A stretch of DNA of 64,000 nucleotides. Origin: Mangrovimonas sp. ST2L15. GTDB lineage: Bacteria; Bacteroidota; Bacteroidia; Flavobacteriales; Flavobacteriaceae. The translations under genes and the position numbers were made by a program. Location: positions 1,302,001 to 1,366,000 of the forward strand of contig NZ_LBIQ01000030.1 of the NCBI RefSeq assembly GCF_001280515.1, written 5' to 3'. The notes under the pieces are model-generated. The model was not told the DNA's origin and searched no databases. It saw only the letters and a program-made list of their open reading frames with translations. This document shows positions 35,780 to 46,543 of the stretch, piece after piece. Position 1 is the first letter of the stretch, and each line of letters begins with the position of its first letter.

Positions 35780-36154
35780 ATGCCAACAATTTCACAATTA
35801 GTACGAAAAGGAAGAGCCAAGATTACCAAGAAGAGTAAATCGGCTGCTTTGGATTCGTGTCCGCAAAGACGTGGCGTTTGTACTCGTGTATACACGACTA
35901 CACCTAAGAAACCTAACTCAGCTATGCGTAAAGTAGCAAGGGTAAGGTTAACTAACGGTAAAGAAGTAAACGCGTACATCCCAGGTGAAGGACATAATCT
36001 CCAAGAGCACTCGATAGTATTGGTAAGAGGTGGAAGGGTAAAGGATTTACCAGGAGTTAGATACCACATTGTTCGTGGAGCTTTGGATACCGCAGGTGTT
36101 CAAGGAAGAACGCAACGTAGATCTAAGTATGGAGCAAAACGCCCTAAAAAGTAA
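35780..36154 (+). CDS. rpsL: 30S ribosomal protein uS12
   Basis: uS12 (124 residues) sits at the decoding centre and influences translational fidelity. The conserved KPNSAMRK block (streptomycin-sensitive Lys region) and [12 protein letters not shown] are both intact with the usual Lys residues, so a streptomycin-resistance substitution is not evident. First gene of the 35.8-53.1 kb translation cluster, 43 bp after a full consensus promoter. rpsG follows 19 bp downstream. Confidence 0.99.
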   Translation: MPTISQLVRKGRAKITKKSKSAALDSCPQRRGVCTRVYTTTPKKPNSAMRKVARVRLTNGKEVNAYIPGEGHNLQEHSIVLVRGGRVKDLPGVRYHIVRGALDTAGVQGRTQRRSKYGAKRPKK

Positions 36155-36173
36155 AATTTTTTAAGACGAAGAC

Positions 36174-36650
36174 ATGAGAAAAAGACAAGCGAAAAAAAGA
36201 CCTTTGTTGCCAGATCCACGTTTCAACGATCAGTTAGTGACGCGTTTCGTTAACATGATGATGTGGGATGGTAAGAAGTCTGTAGCTTTTAAAGTGTTTT
36301 ATGATGCGATTGACATTGTAGACCAAAAGAAAACTGACGACGAGAAGACTGCTTTAGAATTGTGGAAAGATGCCTTATCTAATGTGATGCCTCACGTAGA
36401 AGTACGTAGCCGTCGTGTTGGTGGTGCTACCTTCCAAATTCCAATGCAAATTCGTCCAGACCGTAAGATTTCAACAGCTATGAAATGGTTGATTGGATAT
36501 GCGCGTAAAAGAAACGAAAAGTCAATGGCTCAAAAATTGGCATCAGAGATTTTAGCTGCTGCTAAAGAAGAAGGAGCGGCCGTTAAGAAGAGAGTAGATA
36601 CTCACAAGATGGCAGAAGCAAACAAAGCATTCTCACACTTTAGATTCTAA
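36174..36650 (+). CDS. rpsG: 30S ribosomal protein uS7
   Basis: uS7 (158 residues) nucleates assembly of the 30S head and contacts E-site tRNA. The N-terminal [14 protein letters not shown] block and [15 protein letters not shown] core are typical, and the C-terminal [15 protein letters not shown] is intact. Length is normal. It lies between rpsL and fusA, 5 bp before fusA, in the classical str order. In enterobacteria uS7 autoregulates its mRNA; nothing visible here tests that. Confidence 0.98.
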   Translation: MRKRQAKKRPLLPDPRFNDQLVTRFVNMMMWDGKKSVAFKVFYDAIDIVDQKKTDDEKTALELWKDALSNVMPHVEVRSRRVGGATFQIPMQIRPDRKISTAMKWLIGYARKRNEKSMAQKLASEILAAAKEEGAAVKKRVDTHKMAEANKAFSHFRF

Positions 36651-36655
36651 TATAA

Positions 36656-38782
36656 ATGGGTAGAGATTTAAAATACACAAGAAATATAGGTATTGCAGCA
36701 CACATTGATGCTGGAAAAACGACAACTACAGAGCGTATCTTATTCTATACAGGGGTAAGCCATAAAATCGGTGAAGTTCATGATGGAGCCGCTACTATGG
36801 ACTGGATGGAGCAAGAGCAAGAAAGAGGTATTACTATTACTTCTGCTGCAACGACTTGTACTTGGCAGTTTCCAAGAGAAAATGGTGTTCCAACTCCTGA
36901 AGCAAAAGATTATCACTTTAATATTATCGACACTCCTGGTCACGTTGACTTTACTGTAGAGGTAAACCGTTCATTACGTGTATTAGATGGGTTGGTATTC
37001 TTGTTTAGTGCTGTTGATGGTGTTGAGCCACAATCTGAAACTAACTGGAGATTAGCTGATAACTATAAAGTGCCTCGTATGGGATTTGTTAACAAGATGG
37101 ACCGTCAAGGATCTAACTTCTTAGCAGTATGCCAACAGGTTAAGGATATGTTAGGGTCTAATGCTGTTCCAATTGTATTGCCAATTGGTGATGAAGCAGA
37201 CTTTAGAGGAGTAGTTGATTTAGTTAAAAACCGTGCAATTGTATGGCATGAGGATAACTTCGGATCAACTTTTGACGTTGTAGACATTCCTGAAGATATG
37301 AAAGCAGAAGTTAGCGAGTACAGAGCTAACTTAATTGAAGAAGTTGCTGGATATGATGAAAACTTGTTAGAGAAATTCATGGAGGATGAAAACTCTATTA
37401 CAGAGGATGAAATCCACGCTGCTTTAAGAGCTGCTGTTATGGATATGTCTATCATTCCTATGGTATGTGGTTCTTCATTTAAAAATAAAGGGGTTCAATT
37501 CTTATTGGATGCCGTATGTCGTTACTTGCCTTCGCCAGTAGATAAAGATGCGATTGTAGGTACAAATCCTGATACAGGAGAAGAGGTTAAGCGTAAGCCA
37601 GATGTTACTGCGCCATTTGCTGCATTGGCATTTAAGATTGCTACAGATCCATTCGTAGGTCGTTTGGCATTCTTCCGTGCTTATTCTGGTCGTTTAGATG
37701 CAGGATCTTATGTTTTGAATAATAGATCGGGTAAAAAAGAGCGTATTTCTCGTATTTACCAAATGCACTCAAACAAGCAAAATGCTATTGAATATATCGA
37801 GGCAGGAGATATTGGAGCTGCTGTAGGTTTCAAGGATATTAAAACAGGAGATACCTTATCTGATGAGAAGGCACCAATCGTTTTAGAATCTATGGACTTC
37901 CCAGATCCAGTAATCGGTATCGCTGTTGAGCCTAAAACTAAGGCAGATGTTGATAAATTAGGTATGGCTTTAGCTAAATTGGCTGAAGAGGATCCAACGT
38001 TTACAGCAAGAACAGATGAAGCTTCAGGACAGACTATTATTTCTGGAATGGGTGAGCTTCACTTAGATATCATTGTTGACCGTCTTAGAAGAGAATTTAA
38101 GGTTGAAGTAAACCAAGGTCAGCCTCAAGTTGAGTACAAAGAAGCAATTACAAGAAAAGCTGAGCACAGAGAGGTTTACAAAAAGCAATCTGGTGGTCGT
38201 GGTAAATTTGCTGATATCGTATTTACTCTTGAACCAGCTGAAGAAGGAAAAACAGGTCTTGAATTCGTTTCAGAAATTAAAGGTGGTAACGTTCCTAAAG
38301 AATTTGTTCCTTCAGTTGAGAAAGGATTTAAAATGGCTATGGTTAATGGTCCGTTGGCTGGATATGAAGTTGATTCAATGAAAGTTACTTTAACGGATGG
38401 TTCTTACCACGATGTGGATTCTGATCAATTGTCATTCGAATTGGCTGCTAAACTAGGATTTAAAGCTGCTGCTAAAGCTGCAAAAGCTGTAATCATGGAG
38501 CCAATTATGAAATTAGAAGTGTTGACTCCTGAAGAAAACATGGGAGATATTGTAGGTGACCTTAACCGTCGTCGTGGTCAAGTTAATAACATGAGCGACA
38601 GAGCAGGTTCTAAAGTTATCAAGGCTGATGTGCCATTATCTGAAATGTTTGGATATGTAACAGCGTTACGTACCCTTTCTTCTGGTAGAGCAACATCAAC
38701 CATGGAATTTTCACATTATGCTGAAACACCTTCTAACATTGCAGAAGAAGTGATTAAAGCGGCTAAAGGAGTTGAAGCTTAA
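36656..38782 (+). CDS. fusA: Elongation factor G
   Basis: EF-G (708 residues) is the GTPase that drives ribosomal translocation. All domains are complete: G1 [13 protein letters not shown], switch [11 protein letters not shown]4 NKMD, then domains II-V with the [12 protein letters not shown] and [14 protein letters not shown] blocks. It follows rpsG by 5 bp and precedes rpsJ by 11 bp. tufA, which follows fusA in many bacteria, is not here. Confidence 0.98.
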   Translation: MGRDLKYTRNIGIAAHIDAGKTTTTERILFYTGVSHKIGEVHDGAATMDWMEQEQERGITITSAATTCTWQFPRENGVPTPEAKDYHFNIIDTPGHVDFTVEVNRSLRVLDGLVFLFSAVDGVEPQSETNWRLADNYKVPRMGFVNKMDRQGSNFLAVCQQVKDMLGSNAVPIVLPIGDEADFRGVVDLVKNRAIVWHEDNFGSTFDVVDIPEDMKAEVSEYRANLIEEVAGYDENLLEKFMEDENSITEDEIHAALRAAVMDMSIIPMVCGSSFKNKGVQFLLDAVCRYLPSPVDKDAIVGTNPDTGEEVKRKPDVTAPFAALAFKIATDPFVGRLAFFRAYSGRLDAGSYVLNNRSGKKERISRIYQMHSNKQNAIEYIEAGDIGAAVGFKDIKTGDTLSDEKAPIVLESMDFPDPVIGIAVEPKTKADVDKLGMALAKLAEEDPTFTARTDEASGQTIISGMGELHLDIIVDRLRREFKVEVNQGQPQVEYKEAITRKAEHREVYKKQSGGRGKFADIVFTLEPAEEGKTGLEFVSEIKGGNVPKEFVPSVEKGFKMAMVNGPLAGYEVDSMKVTLTDGSYHDVDSDQLSFELAAKLGFKAAAKAAKAVIMEPIMKLEVLTPEENMGDIVGDLNRRRGQVNNMSDRAGSKVIKADVPLSEMFGYVTALRTLSSGRATSTMEFSHYAETPSNIAEEVIKAAKGVEA

Positions 38783-38793
38783 ATTTTAAGGAA

Positions 38794-39099
38794 ATGAGTC
38801 AAAAAATTAGAATAAAATTAAAATCATACGATCACAATTTAGTAGATAAGTCTGCTGATAAGATTGTGAAGACAGTAAAAAGTACTGGAGCTGTTGTAAC
38901 TGGACCAATTCCATTACCAACACACAAGAAAATTTTCACTGTACTACGTTCTCCGCACGTAAACAAGAAGAGTAGAGAGCAATTTCAATTAAGCTCTTAT
39001 AAGAGATTATTGGATATCTATAGTTCTTCTTCAAAGACTATCGACGCTTTAATGAAGCTTGAATTGCCAAGTGGAGTTGAAGTAGAGATCAAAGTGTAA
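38794..39099 (+). CDS. rpsJ: 30S ribosomal protein uS10 (NusE)
   Basis: uS10 (101 residues) is part of the 30S head and also acts as NusE in transcription antitermination. The block [20 protein letters not shown] is diagnostic. It is joined to the str genes (fusA) by 11 bp but separated from rplC by a 152 bp spacer that contains a terminator-like hairpin, so it may be expressed at a different level from the downstream S10 genes. Confidence 0.98.
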   Translation: MSQKIRIKLKSYDHNLVDKSADKIVKTVKSTGAVVTGPIPLPTHKKIFTVLRSPHVNKKSREQFQLSSYKRLLDIYSSSSKTIDALMKLELPSGVEVEIKV

Positions 39100-39179
39100 G
39101 TACACTTCGTTTGTTAGCTGGATAAGTTGACAAGTACATGTCCGGAGCTGCGTGCAAAGGAAAAACGGAAAAAATACAA

Positions 39180-39216
39180 TTCAGGGTTGAAAGGTATTTT
39201 GACCCTGAAGTTTTTT
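39180..39216 (+). terminator. Terminator-like hairpin between rpsJ and rplC
   Basis: A 13 bp stem (39180-39192 with 39197-39209, including two G-U pairs) closes a GGTA loop and is followed by TTTTTT. It has the form of an intrinsic terminator, yet lies inside the ribosomal cluster with no evident promoter afterwards. Attenuation or a partial terminator is more likely than a full stop. Confidence 0.7.
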
Positions 39217-39251
39217 AAATAAGTAAGTAATAATAAATTAAATTAATAATT

Positions 39252-39869
39252 ATGTCTGGGTTAATTGGAAAAAAGATCGGAATGACCAGCATTTTTGATG
39301 ACAAAGGAAAGAACATTCCTTGTACTGTTATCGAAGCAGGTCCATGTATCGTTACCCAAGTCAGAACCGAAGAAGTTGATGGCTATACAGCTTTACAACT
39401 TGGTTTCGATGACGCGACAGAAAAAAGTGCTACTAAAGCTGAAATTGGTCACGCCAAAAAAGCTGGTACTTCTGTTAAGCGCAAAGTCGTAGAATTTCAA
39501 GGTTTTGATGCGGAGTACAAATTAGGTGATGCAATCACTGTTGAGCATTTTGTTGAAGGAGAGTTTGTTGATATCTCTGGAATTTCAAAAGGAAAAGGAT
39601 TCCAAGGGGTTGTTAAACGTCATGGTTTTGGTGGTGTAGGTCAAGCTACTCACGGTCAACATAACCGTTTAAGAGCACCAGGATCTATTGGAGCTGCTTC
39701 TTATCCAGCACGTGTATTCAAGGGAATACGTATGGCTGGCCGTATGGGTGGTGAAAAAGTAAAAGTTGAAAATTTAAGAGTATTAAAAGTAGTTCCTGAA
39801 AAGAATTTACTTGTTGTTAAAGGATGTGTTCCTGGACACAAAAACTCTTATGTAATTATCGAGAAGTAA
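39252..39869 (+). CDS. rplC: 50S ribosomal protein uL3
   Basis: uL3 (205 residues) is an early 50S assembly protein that reaches the peptidyl-transferase centre. The opening [13 protein letters not shown], the loop [17 protein letters not shown] and the [15 protein letters not shown] end are all present. Its stop codon overlaps the rplD ATG by 1 bp, coupling the two. It is the first gene after the rpsJ-rplC hairpin. Confidence 0.99.
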   Translation: MSGLIGKKIGMTSIFDDKGKNIPCTVIEAGPCIVTQVRTEEVDGYTALQLGFDDATEKSATKAEIGHAKKAGTSVKRKVVEFQGFDAEYKLGDAITVEHFVEGEFVDISGISKGKGFQGVVKRHGFGGVGQATHGQHNRLRAPGSIGAASYPARVFKGIRMAGRMGGEKVKVENLRVLKVVPEKNLLVVKGCVPGHKNSYVIIEK

Positions 39870-40498
39870 TGAAAGTAGCAGTTTTAGATATAAACGGAAA
39901 AGACACAGGTAGAAAGGTTGAGCTTTCTAAAGATGTGTTTGCTATTGAGCCTAACAACCATGCTGTTTATTTAGACGTGAAACAATACTTGGCTAATCAA
40001 AGACAAGGAACTCACAAATCTAAAGAAAGAGCAGAGATTGCAGGTAGTACTAGAAAAATTAAAAAACAGAAAGGTACTGGTACAGCAAGAGCTGGTAGTA
40101 TCAAGTCTGGAGTTTTTAAAGGTGGTGGGCGTATGTTTGGTCCTACTCCTAGAAACTACGGTTTCAAATTGAACAAGAACCTTAAGCGTTTAGCTAGAAA
40201 ATCAGCTTTATCAATTAAGGCAAATGAAAACTCTATCGTAGTATTAGAAGATTTTTCATTTGATACTCCAAAGACTAAGAGCTTTACAGCTGTGCTAAAG
40301 GCCTTAGGACTAGAGGATAAAAAATCTTTGTTTGTGTTGGGTGCATCAAATAATAATGTATATTTGTCGTCGCGCAATTTAAAAGGGTCTGAAGTTGTAA
40401 ATAACTCAGAATTAAACACTTACAAGATTTTGAATGCGAATCAAGTGGTGCTTTTAGAGAGCTCATTAGAAGAAATTGAATCGAATTTAAGTAAATAA
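39869..40498 (+). CDS. rplD: 50S ribosomal protein uL4
   Basis: uL4 (209 residues from the ATG at 39869) lines the polypeptide exit tunnel with a basic extended loop ([16 protein letters not shown]). The frame extends upstream to a GTG at 39824, but that would overlap rplC by 46 bp and adds no family sequence; the overlap ATG is preferred. In E. coli uL4 represses its own operon; any equivalent site here might be the rpsJ-rplC hairpin, which is speculation. Confidence 0.98.
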   Translation: MKVAVLDINGKDTGRKVELSKDVFAIEPNNHAVYLDVKQYLANQRQGTHKSKERAEIAGSTRKIKKQKGTGTARAGSIKSGVFKGGGRMFGPTPRNYGFKLNKNLKRLARKSALSIKANENSIVVLEDFSFDTPKTKSFTAVLKALGLEDKKSLFVLGASNNNVYLSSRNLKGSEVVNNSELNTYKILNANQVVLLESSLEEIESNLSK

Positions 40499-40506
40499 GG
40501 AAGGCA

Positions 40507-40797
40507 ATGAGTATTTTAATAAAACCTATTATTACTGAAAAAGCGACTACTCAAAGTGAAACTTTGAATGCTTACGCTTTTGAAGTGAGCCAAAAGGCGA
40601 ACAAGGTAGAAATTAAAAAAGCGGTTGAAGCTGCTTATGGTGTTTCTGTTGAACAAGTTCGTACGATAAATGTCCGTCCAGAAAGAAGAACCCGTTATAC
40701 AAAAACTGGGATTCAGCACGGTAAAACAAATGCTGTCAAAAAAGCAATTGTAACTGTGAGTGACGGAGAGGTGATTGATTTATATAGCAATATGTAA
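40507..40797 (+). CDS. rplW: 50S ribosomal protein uL23
   Basis: uL23 (96 residues) sits at the tunnel exit and is a docking site for trigger factor and SRP. The start LIKPIITEKAT and the NVRPERRTRYTKTG extension fit the family. It follows rplD by 8 bp and precedes rplB by 12 bp. Confidence 0.98.
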   Translation: MSILIKPIITEKATTQSETLNAYAFEVSQKANKVEIKKAVEAAYGVSVEQVRTINVRPERRTRYTKTGIQHGKTNAVKKAIVTVSDGEVIDLYSNM

Positions 40798-40809
40798 TAA
40801 GACAAAAAG

Positions 40810-41634
40810 ATGTCAGTAAGAAAATTAAAACCAATCACGCCAGGTCAGCGTTTTAGAGTAGTAAATGGGTTTGACGCCATTACTACTGATAAGCCGGAGA
40901 AAAGTTTATTAGCTCCGAAGAAAAAATCTGGTGGTAGAAACAGTCAAGGAAAGATGACCATGCGCTATTTAGGTGGTGGTCACAAAAAGAGATATCGTAT
41001 CATTGACTTCAAGCGTAACAAAGCAAATGTTCCAGCTGAAGTAATGTCAATTGAATACGATCCAAACAGAACTGCATTCATCGCTCTATTGAATTATGAA
41101 GATGGAGAGAAGAGATATATGGTAGCTCCAAACGGATTACAAGTTGGACAAACTGTTGTTTCTGGTGAAGTGGTACCAACAGAAATTGGTAATGCTATGC
41201 CATTGGCAAATATTCCATTAGGAACTATTATTAGTTGTGTTGAGTTAAGACCAGGTCAAGGTGCTGTAATGGCAAGAAGTGCTGGTACATTTGCTCAATT
41301 AATGGCTAAGGAAGGTAAGTATGCCACTATCAAATTGCCATCTGGTGAAACAAGAATGATATTGTCTGCTTGTATGGCAACTATAGGTGTTGTTTCAAAT
41401 TCAGATCACCAATTAATGGTATCTGGTAAAGCTGGTAGATCTAGATGGTTAGGTAGAAGACCAAGAACTAGACCAGTAGTAATGAACCCTGTTGATCACC
41501 CAATGGGTGGTGGTGAAGGACGTTCTTCAGGAGGTCATCCACGTTCTAGAAAAGGTATACCTGCTAAAGGTTATAGAACCCGTTCTAAGACAAAAGCGAG
41601 TAATAAGTATATTGTAGAACGTAGAAAGAAATAA
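40810..41634 (+). CDS. rplB: 50S ribosomal protein uL2
   Basis: uL2 (274 residues) is required for subunit association and peptidyl transfer. The conserved C-terminal [15 protein letters not shown] segment, with the functional His, is intact, as is the central [20 protein letters not shown] region. It lies 12 bp after rplW and 6 bp before rpsS in the standard S10 order. Confidence 0.99.
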   Translation: MSVRKLKPITPGQRFRVVNGFDAITTDKPEKSLLAPKKKSGGRNSQGKMTMRYLGGGHKKRYRIIDFKRNKANVPAEVMSIEYDPNRTAFIALLNYEDGEKRYMVAPNGLQVGQTVVSGEVVPTEIGNAMPLANIPLGTIISCVELRPGQGAVMARSAGTFAQLMAKEGKYATIKLPSGETRMILSACMATIGVVSNSDHQLMVSGKAGRSRWLGRRPRTRPVVMNPVDHPMGGGEGRSSGGHPRSRKGIPAKGYRTRSKTKASNKYIVERRKK

Positions 41635-41640
41635 TAAGTC

Positions 41641-41919
41641 ATGGCAAGATCATTAAAAAAAGGACCTTACGTTCATTATAAATTAGACAAGAAAGTTCAA
41701 GATAACGTAGAATCTGGTAAGAAAACAGTCATCAAAACTTGGTCTAGAGCAAGTATGATTACTCCAGATTTCGTAGGACAAACTATTGCAGTACATAACG
41801 GGCGTCAATTTGTGCCAGTTTATGTGACTGAAAATATGGTAGGACATAAATTAGGAGAATTTTCACCAACTAGATCTTTTAGAGGTCACGCAGGTGCAAA
41901 AAACAAAGGTAAAAAGTAA
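41641..41919 (+). CDS. rpsS: 30S ribosomal protein uS19
   Basis: uS19 (92 residues) lies in the 30S head and contacts uS13 and A-site tRNA. The start [11 protein letters not shown] and the block [18 protein letters not shown] are diagnostic. It is 6 bp from both rplB and rplV. Confidence 0.98.
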   Translation: MARSLKKGPYVHYKLDKKVQDNVESGKKTVIKTWSRASMITPDFVGQTIAVHNGRQFVPVYVTENMVGHKLGEFSPTRSFRGHAGAKNKGKK

Positions 41920-41925
41920 TAAGCT

Positions 41926-42333
41926 ATGGGAAGTCGTAAAAAACAAATGGCGGACGCTATTAAAGAACAGAAGAAGCAAGTTGCTTTTGCTAAGCTTAAT
42001 AACTGTCCTACATCTCCAAGAAAAATGCGTTTAGTAGCTGATTTAGTAAGAGGTGAAAGCGTAGAGAAAGCTCTTAATATTTTGAAATTCAGTAAAAAAG
42101 AAGCATCTAACCGTTTAGAGAAATTGTTATTGTCTGCAATTGCAAACTGGCAAGCTAAAAACGAAGATGCTGATATTGAAACCGCTGAATTGTTTGTTAA
42201 AGAGATTAAAGTGGATGGCGGAGCAATGTTGAAAAGATTGCGTCCAGCACCACAAGGTCGTGCACACAGAATTAGAAAACGTTCTAACCATGTTACTTTA
42301 GTGGTTGGAGCTAACAATAACACACAAAGCTAA
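41926..42333 (+). CDS. rplV: 50S ribosomal protein uL22
   Basis: uL22 (135 residues) contributes the second loop of the exit-tunnel constriction. Core blocks [19 protein letters not shown] and [16 protein letters not shown] are present. A basic-rich N-terminal extension of about 20 residues makes it longer than the E. coli protein (110). It is 6 bp after rpsS and 9 bp before rpsC. Confidence 0.97.
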   Translation: MGSRKKQMADAIKEQKKQVAFAKLNNCPTSPRKMRLVADLVRGESVEKALNILKFSKKEASNRLEKLLLSAIANWQAKNEDADIETAELFVKEIKVDGGAMLKRLRPAPQGRAHRIRKRSNHVTLVVGANNNTQS

Positions 42334-42342
42334 GATAAGAGT

Positions 42343-43065
42343 ATGGGACAAAAGACAAATCCAATCGGGAATCGCTTAGGAATTATCAGAGGATGGGAGT
42401 CTAACTGGTATGGAGGAGACGATTATGGTGATAAACTTGCCGAAGACGATAAGATCAGAAAGTATATTCATGCTCGTCTATCTAAAGCTAGTGTATCAAG
42501 AGTAATTATTGAGCGTACGCTTAAACTTGTAACCGTTACTATCACTACTGCAAGACCTGGTATCATTATCGGGAAAGGTGGTCAAGAGGTAGATAAGTTA
42601 AAAGAAGAGCTTAAGAAAATTACTGGCAAAGAGGTTCAAATTAACATCTTTGAAATTAAAAGACCGGAACTTGATGCGTACTTGGTAGCTTCTAGTATAG
42701 CTCGTCAAATTGAGAATCGTATTTCTTACAGACGTGCTATCAAAATGGCAATTGCCGCTACCATGAGAATGAATGCTGAAGGAATTAAAATTCAAATTAG
42801 TGGTCGTTTAAACGGTGCTGAAATGGCACGTAGCGAACACTACAAAGAAGGACGTATTCCATTATCAACATTTAGAGCCGATATTGATTATGCACTTGTA
42901 GAAGCTCATACTACTTATGGTAGATTGGGTGTTAAAGTGTGGATTATGAAAGGCGAAGTATATGGTAAAAGAGAGCTTTCTCCGCTTGTTGGTCTATCTA
43001 AGAAGCAAGGAAAAGGTGGAGGTGGACGAGGTAACAACAATAACAAATCTCGTCGCAGAAAGTAA
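42343..43065 (+). CDS. rpsC: 30S ribosomal protein uS3
   Basis: uS3 (240 residues) forms part of the mRNA entry helicase. The KH domain [18 protein letters not shown] and the C-terminal block [13 protein letters not shown] are clear. The C-terminus is a low-complexity basic tail ([16 protein letters not shown]). It lies in the usual place between rplV and rplP. Confidence 0.98.
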   Translation: MGQKTNPIGNRLGIIRGWESNWYGGDDYGDKLAEDDKIRKYIHARLSKASVSRVIIERTLKLVTVTITTARPGIIIGKGGQEVDKLKEELKKITGKEVQINIFEIKRPELDAYLVASSIARQIENRISYRRAIKMAIAATMRMNAEGIKIQISGRLNGAEMARSEHYKEGRIPLSTFRADIDYALVEAHTTYGRLGVKVWIMKGEVYGKRELSPLVGLSKKQGKGGGGRGNNNNKSRRRK

Positions 43066-43085
43066 TTTTTTAAAGAACAGAAATC

Positions 43086-43505
43086 ATGTTACAGCCTAAA
43101 AGAACAAAATTTCGTAAGCAACAAAAAGGACGCATGAAAGGAAATGCCGGAAGAGGGCACCGTCTTTCAAGTGGTACTTTTGGAATAAAATCATTAGACT
43201 CAAGTTTTGTTACAGCACGTCAAATTGAAGCTGCACGTATTGCTGCAACCCGTTATATGAAGAGAGAAGGATCTATCTGGATTAAGATTTTCCCAGATAA
43301 GCCAATCACGAAGAAGCCTCTAGAGGTACGTATGGGTAAAGGTAAAGGTGCTGTTGAATATTGGGCTGCTGTTGTTAAACCAGGTAGAATACTTTTTGAA
43401 GTAGGTGGAGTGCCTTTAGAAACTGCTAAAGAAGCATTGCGTTTAGCCGCTCAAAAGTTACCGGTTAAAACTAAGTTCATTGTTGCAAGAGATTACGAAG
43501 CATAA
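43086..43505 (+). CDS. rplP: 50S ribosomal protein uL16
   Basis: uL16 (139 residues) shapes the A-site tRNA pocket. The sequence [15 protein letters not shown] and [17 protein letters not shown] are diagnostic. It lies 20 bp after rpsC and 13 bp before rpmC. Confidence 0.98.
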   Translation: MLQPKRTKFRKQQKGRMKGNAGRGHRLSSGTFGIKSLDSSFVTARQIEAARIAATRYMKREGSIWIKIFPDKPITKKPLEVRMGKGKGAVEYWAAVVKPGRILFEVGGVPLETAKEALRLAAQKLPVKTKFIVARDYEA

Positions 43506-43518
43506 TTTATTTGATATT

Positions 43519-43710
43519 ATGAAACAATCAGAAATTAAAGAATTATCTGTAGCTGAGTTACAGGAAAAACTTAGTGAGACAAAACAGAGCTATGCAGAAT
43601 TGAAAATGGCTCACGCTATTTCTCCTCTAGAGAATCCAATTCAACTTCGTTCTGCAAGAAGAACAGTAGCTAGAATTGCGACTGAATTAACTAAAAGAGA
43701 ATTACAATAA
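43519..43710 (+). CDS. rpmC: 50S ribosomal protein uL29
   Basis: uL29 (63 residues from ATG 43519) is a two-helix protein at the tunnel exit near uL23. The start [20 protein letters not shown] and [17 protein letters not shown] fit. The frame extends upstream to a TTG at 43480 that would overlap rplP, which I reject. Confidence 0.96.
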   Translation: MKQSEIKELSVAELQEKLSETKQSYAELKMAHAISPLENPIQLRSARRTVARIATELTKRELQ

Positions 43711-43721
43711 GTCTGCAGAAA

Positions 43722-43979
43722 ATGGAAACAAGAAATTTAAGAAAAGAACGTATAGGTGTTGTTACGAGTAACAAAATGCAGAAATCTATTGTAGTTTCTG
43801 AGGTGAAAAAAGTAAAGCACCCTATGTATGGTAAGTTCGTGTTAAAGACTAAGAAATATGTCGCACACGACGAAACAAACGAATGCAACATTGGAGATAC
43901 TGTAAGGATCATGGAAACTAGACCTATGAGTAAATCTAAGTGCTGGAGATTAGTTGAAATAATTGAAAGAGCGAAGTAA
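43722..43979 (+). CDS. rpsQ: 30S ribosomal protein uS17
   Basis: uS17 (85 residues) is an OB-fold protein binding the 5' domain of 16S rRNA. The block [16 protein letters not shown] and the [13 protein letters not shown] end are typical. It is 11 bp from rpmC and 2 bp from rplN. Confidence 0.98.
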   Translation: METRNLRKERIGVVTSNKMQKSIVVSEVKKVKHPMYGKFVLKTKKYVAHDETNECNIGDTVRIMETRPMSKSKCWRLVEIIERAK

Positions 43980-43981
43980 TT

Positions 43982-44350
43982 ATGGTACAGACAGAATCAA
44001 GATTAAAAGTAGCTGACAATACAGGAGCTAAAGAAGTACTAACTATTCGTGTTCTTGGTGGTACTAAAAAAAGATATGCTTCCTTAGGAGACAAAATTGT
44101 AGTTTCAGTTAAAGAAGCTACTCCTAATGGTAACGTTAAGAAAGGTGCTGTTTCTACTGCTGTAGTAGTGCGTACTGTAAAAGAAGTAAGAAGACCAGAC
44201 GGATCTTATATTAGATTCGATGACAATGCTTGTGTGCTTTTAAATGCTCAAGGTGAGATGAGAGGTACACGTGTATTTGGTCCTGTTGCTAGAGAACTTC
44301 GTGATAAACAATTCATGAAAATTGTATCATTGGCACCAGAAGTGCTTTAA
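43982..44350 (+). CDS. rplN: 50S ribosomal protein uL14
   Basis: uL14 (122 residues) lies at the subunit interface and in bridge B8. The start [19 protein letters not shown] and C-terminal [10 protein letters not shown] match the family exactly. Its last base overlaps a possible ATG (44350) of rplX. Confidence 0.99.
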   Translation: MVQTESRLKVADNTGAKEVLTIRVLGGTKKRYASLGDKIVVSVKEATPNGNVKKGAVSTAVVVRTVKEVRRPDGSYIRFDDNACVLLNAQGEMRGTRVFGPVARELRDKQFMKIVSLAPEVL

Positions 44351-44361
44351 TGAAAAATAAG

Positions 44362-44673
44362 ATGACAAAGCTTAAAATAAAATCAGGAGATACAGTAAAA
44401 GTTATCGCAGGAGACCACAAAGGTGCTGAAGGTAAGGTTTTACAAGTATTAATAGATAAGAACAAAGCGATCGTTGAGGGTGTAAACTTGATTAAGAAAC
44501 ACAACAAACCAAGTGCACAGAACCCTCAAGGAGGAATCGTAGAAAAAGAAGCGCCAATTCATATTTCTAACTTATCTTTGCTGACCTCAAAAGGTGAGAC
44601 AACAAGAGTTGGATTGAAAATGGAAGGTGATAAGAAAGTGAGATTTTCCAAAAAATCTAATGAAGTAATATAG
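44362..44673 (+). CDS. rplX: 50S ribosomal protein uL24
   Basis: uL24 (103 residues) is an early assembly protein with a KOW motif ([20 protein letters not shown]). An ATG at 44350 overlaps the rplN stop and would add MKNK; the ATG at 44362 gives [10 protein letters not shown], closer to flavobacterial relatives I recall, so I prefer it with moderate confidence. rplE follows by 2 bp. Confidence 0.93.
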   Translation: MTKLKIKSGDTVKVIAGDHKGAEGKVLQVLIDKNKAIVEGVNLIKKHNKPSAQNPQGGIVEKEAPIHISNLSLLTSKGETTRVGLKMEGDKKVRFSKKSNEVI

Positions 44674-44675
44674 TT

Positions 44676-45227
44676 ATGGGATATACACCGAGACTTAAAG
44701 AAGAGTACAAAAGCAGAGTAATTGCTGCTCTTACAGATGAATTTGGTTATGACAATGTAATGCAGGTTCCTAAACTTCAAAAGATTGTATTATCTAGAGG
44801 AGTAGGTGCTGCTGTTGCAGACAAAAAGTTAATCGACCACGCAGTGGATGAATTAACAATGATAACTGGACAGAAAGCGGTTTCTACCATGTCTAAAAAA
44901 GACGTGGCTTCATTCAAATTACGTAAAGGGATGCCTATCGGTGCCAAAGTAACTTTACGTGGAGAAAGAATGTATGAATTTCTAGACCGTTTGATTACTT
45001 CAGCTTTACCGCGAGTAAGAGATTTTAATGGAATCAAAGCTACAGGTTTTGACGGAAGAGGTAATTACAATTTGGGGATTATTGAACAAATTATCTTCCC
45101 AGAGGTTGATATCGATAAGGTAAACAAAATCTCAGGTATGGATATTACCTTTGTTACTTCTGCTCAAACTGATAAGGAAGCAAAATCATTATTAACAGAA
45201 TTAGGATTACCATTTCAAAAGAATTAA
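44676..45227 (+). CDS. rplE: 50S ribosomal protein uL5
   Basis: uL5 (183 residues) holds 5S rRNA and contacts P-site tRNA. The blocks [26 protein letters not shown] and [17 protein letters not shown] are all present. It is 3 bp before rpsN. Confidence 0.99.
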   Translation: MGYTPRLKEEYKSRVIAALTDEFGYDNVMQVPKLQKIVLSRGVGAAVADKKLIDHAVDELTMITGQKAVSTMSKKDVASFKLRKGMPIGAKVTLRGERMYEFLDRLITSALPRVRDFNGIKATGFDGRGNYNLGIIEQIIFPEVDIDKVNKISGMDITFVTSAQTDKEAKSLLTELGLPFQKN

Positions 45228-45230
45228 GAT

Positions 45231-45500
45231 ATGGCTAAAGAATCAATGAAAGCCCGTGAGGTAAAAAGAGCTAAAACAGTGGCTAAATATGCTGAAAAAC
45301 GTAAAGCTTTAAAAGAAGCTGGAGATTATGAAGCATTACAAAAGCTACCTGCAAACGCTTCTCCTGTACGTATGCACAACCGTTGCAAATTAACAGGAAG
45401 ACCTAAAGGTTATATGAGACAATTTGGAATTTCCCGTGTCATGTTCCGTGAAATGGCTAACAAAGGATTAATTCCAGGAGTTAAAAAAGCAAGTTGGTAA
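45231..45500 (+). CDS. rpsN: 30S ribosomal protein uS14, zinc-free type
   Basis: uS14 (89 residues) is a 30S head protein. It is the long form, lacking the CxxC...CxxC zinc ligands: only one Cys is seen ([18 protein letters not shown]). The same cluster encodes a zinc-free bL36. Together they suggest a cell adapted to reduced zinc demand, which is inference. rpsH follows after a 72 bp spacer. Confidence 0.98.
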   Translation: MAKESMKAREVKRAKTVAKYAEKRKALKEAGDYEALQKLPANASPVRMHNRCKLTGRPKGYMRQFGISRVMFREMANKGLIPGVKKASW

Positions 45501-45524
45501 TATTATTTATATAATCAGGTTTTA

Positions 45525-45551
45525 GGTTCGAGAGCGTAATACTCGAAAACC
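45525..45551 (+). promoter_or_regulatory. Hairpin before rpsH, possible regulatory element
   Basis: GGTTCGAG (45525-45532) can pair with CTCG-AA-AACC (45542-45551) with a 2-base bulge around a 9-base loop; a GGTTTT/AAAACC alternative (45518-45523) also exists. It lies in the only spacer over 40 bp between rplC and rpsM. uS8 regulates the spc operon in E. coli by binding an irregular helix in mRNA, so a regulatory role is possible. No T-run follows, so it is not a terminator. Confidence 0.35.
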
Positions 45552-45572
45552 GGAATCACAAAATCAATTAGT

Positions 45573-45971
45573 ATGTATACAGATCCTATTGCGGATTATT
45601 TAACAAGAATTAGAAACGCAGTGCGTGCTGGCCATAGAGTGGTTGAGATCCCTGCTTCTAATTTGAAAAAAGAGATAACTAAAATATTATTCGATCAAGG
45701 ATATATTTTAAGTTACAAATTTGAAGAAGATACTGTACAAGGAGCTATCAAAATTGCCCTTAAGTACAATAAGGAAACTAAGGAACCTGTCATTAAAAAG
45801 ATCGAAAGAATCAGTAAGCCAGGTTTACGTAAGTATGCAAGTTCAAAAGATCTACCTAGAATCTTAAACGGTCTTGGTATTGCTATCATCTCTACTTCTC
45901 ACGGAGTAATGACTGATAAGCAAGCAAGAAGAGAAAAAGTGGGTGGTGAAGTATTGTGTTACGTTTACTAA
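45573..45971 (+). CDS. rpsH: 30S ribosomal protein uS8
   Basis: uS8 (132 residues) binds the central domain of 16S rRNA and in E. coli represses the spc operon. The blocks [29 protein letters not shown] and [13 protein letters not shown] are diagnostic. A hairpin lies 22 bp upstream of its start. Confidence 0.99.
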   Translation: MYTDPIADYLTRIRNAVRAGHRVVEIPASNLKKEITKILFDQGYILSYKFEEDTVQGAIKIALKYNKETKEPVIKKIERISKPGLRKYASSKDLPRILNGLGIAIISTSHGVMTDKQARREKVGGEVLCYVY

Positions 45972-45989
45972 TTTAAAACAGTAGAAGAC

Positions 45990-46532
45990 ATGTCAAGAAT
46001 AGGAAAAAACCCAGTTGCAATACCAGAAGGAGTTACAGTTGAAGTGAAGGACAATCTAATTACTGTTAAAGGAAAATTAGGTGAATTAACACAAGATTTC
46101 GAAGATGTAACCGTAAAGGTAGAAGAAGGTCAAGTAATCGTTGAGCGCTCTTCAGATTTAAAAAACGAAAGAGCTAAACACGGTCTATATAGAGCTTTGG
46201 TGAACAATATGATTCACGGAGTATCTAACGGATGGACAAAAGAATTGGAATTAGTAGGTGTTGGTTATAGAGCAAGTAACCAAGGTCAAAAATTAGATTT
46301 GGCTTTAGGATTTTCTCACAACATCGTATTAGACCTAGCTCCAGAAGTGAAAGTTGAAACTGTTTCTGAAAAAGGTAAAAATCCAATCATTAAGTTAACG
46401 TCTCACGATAAACAATTAGTTGGTCAGGTTGCTGCTAAGATCCGTGGTTTCCGTAAGCCAGAGCCTTATAAAGGAAAAGGAGTTAAGTTTGTTGGTGAAC
46501 AAATTAGAAGAAAAGCAGGTAAGTCTGCATAA
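45990..46532 (+). CDS. rplF: 50S ribosomal protein uL6
   Basis: uL6 (180 residues) sits near the GTPase-associated centre. The start SRIGKNPVAIPEGV and the C-terminal blocks GFRKPEPYKGKGVKF are typical. It follows rpsH by 18 bp and precedes rplR by 11 bp. Confidence 0.99.
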   Translation: MSRIGKNPVAIPEGVTVEVKDNLITVKGKLGELTQDFEDVTVKVEEGQVIVERSSDLKNERAKHGLYRALVNNMIHGVSNGWTKELELVGVGYRASNQGQKLDLALGFSHNIVLDLAPEVKVETVSEKGKNPIIKLTSHDKQLVGQVAAKIRGFRKPEPYKGKGVKFVGEQIRRKAGKSA

Positions 46533-46543
46533 TCATTTAAGCT

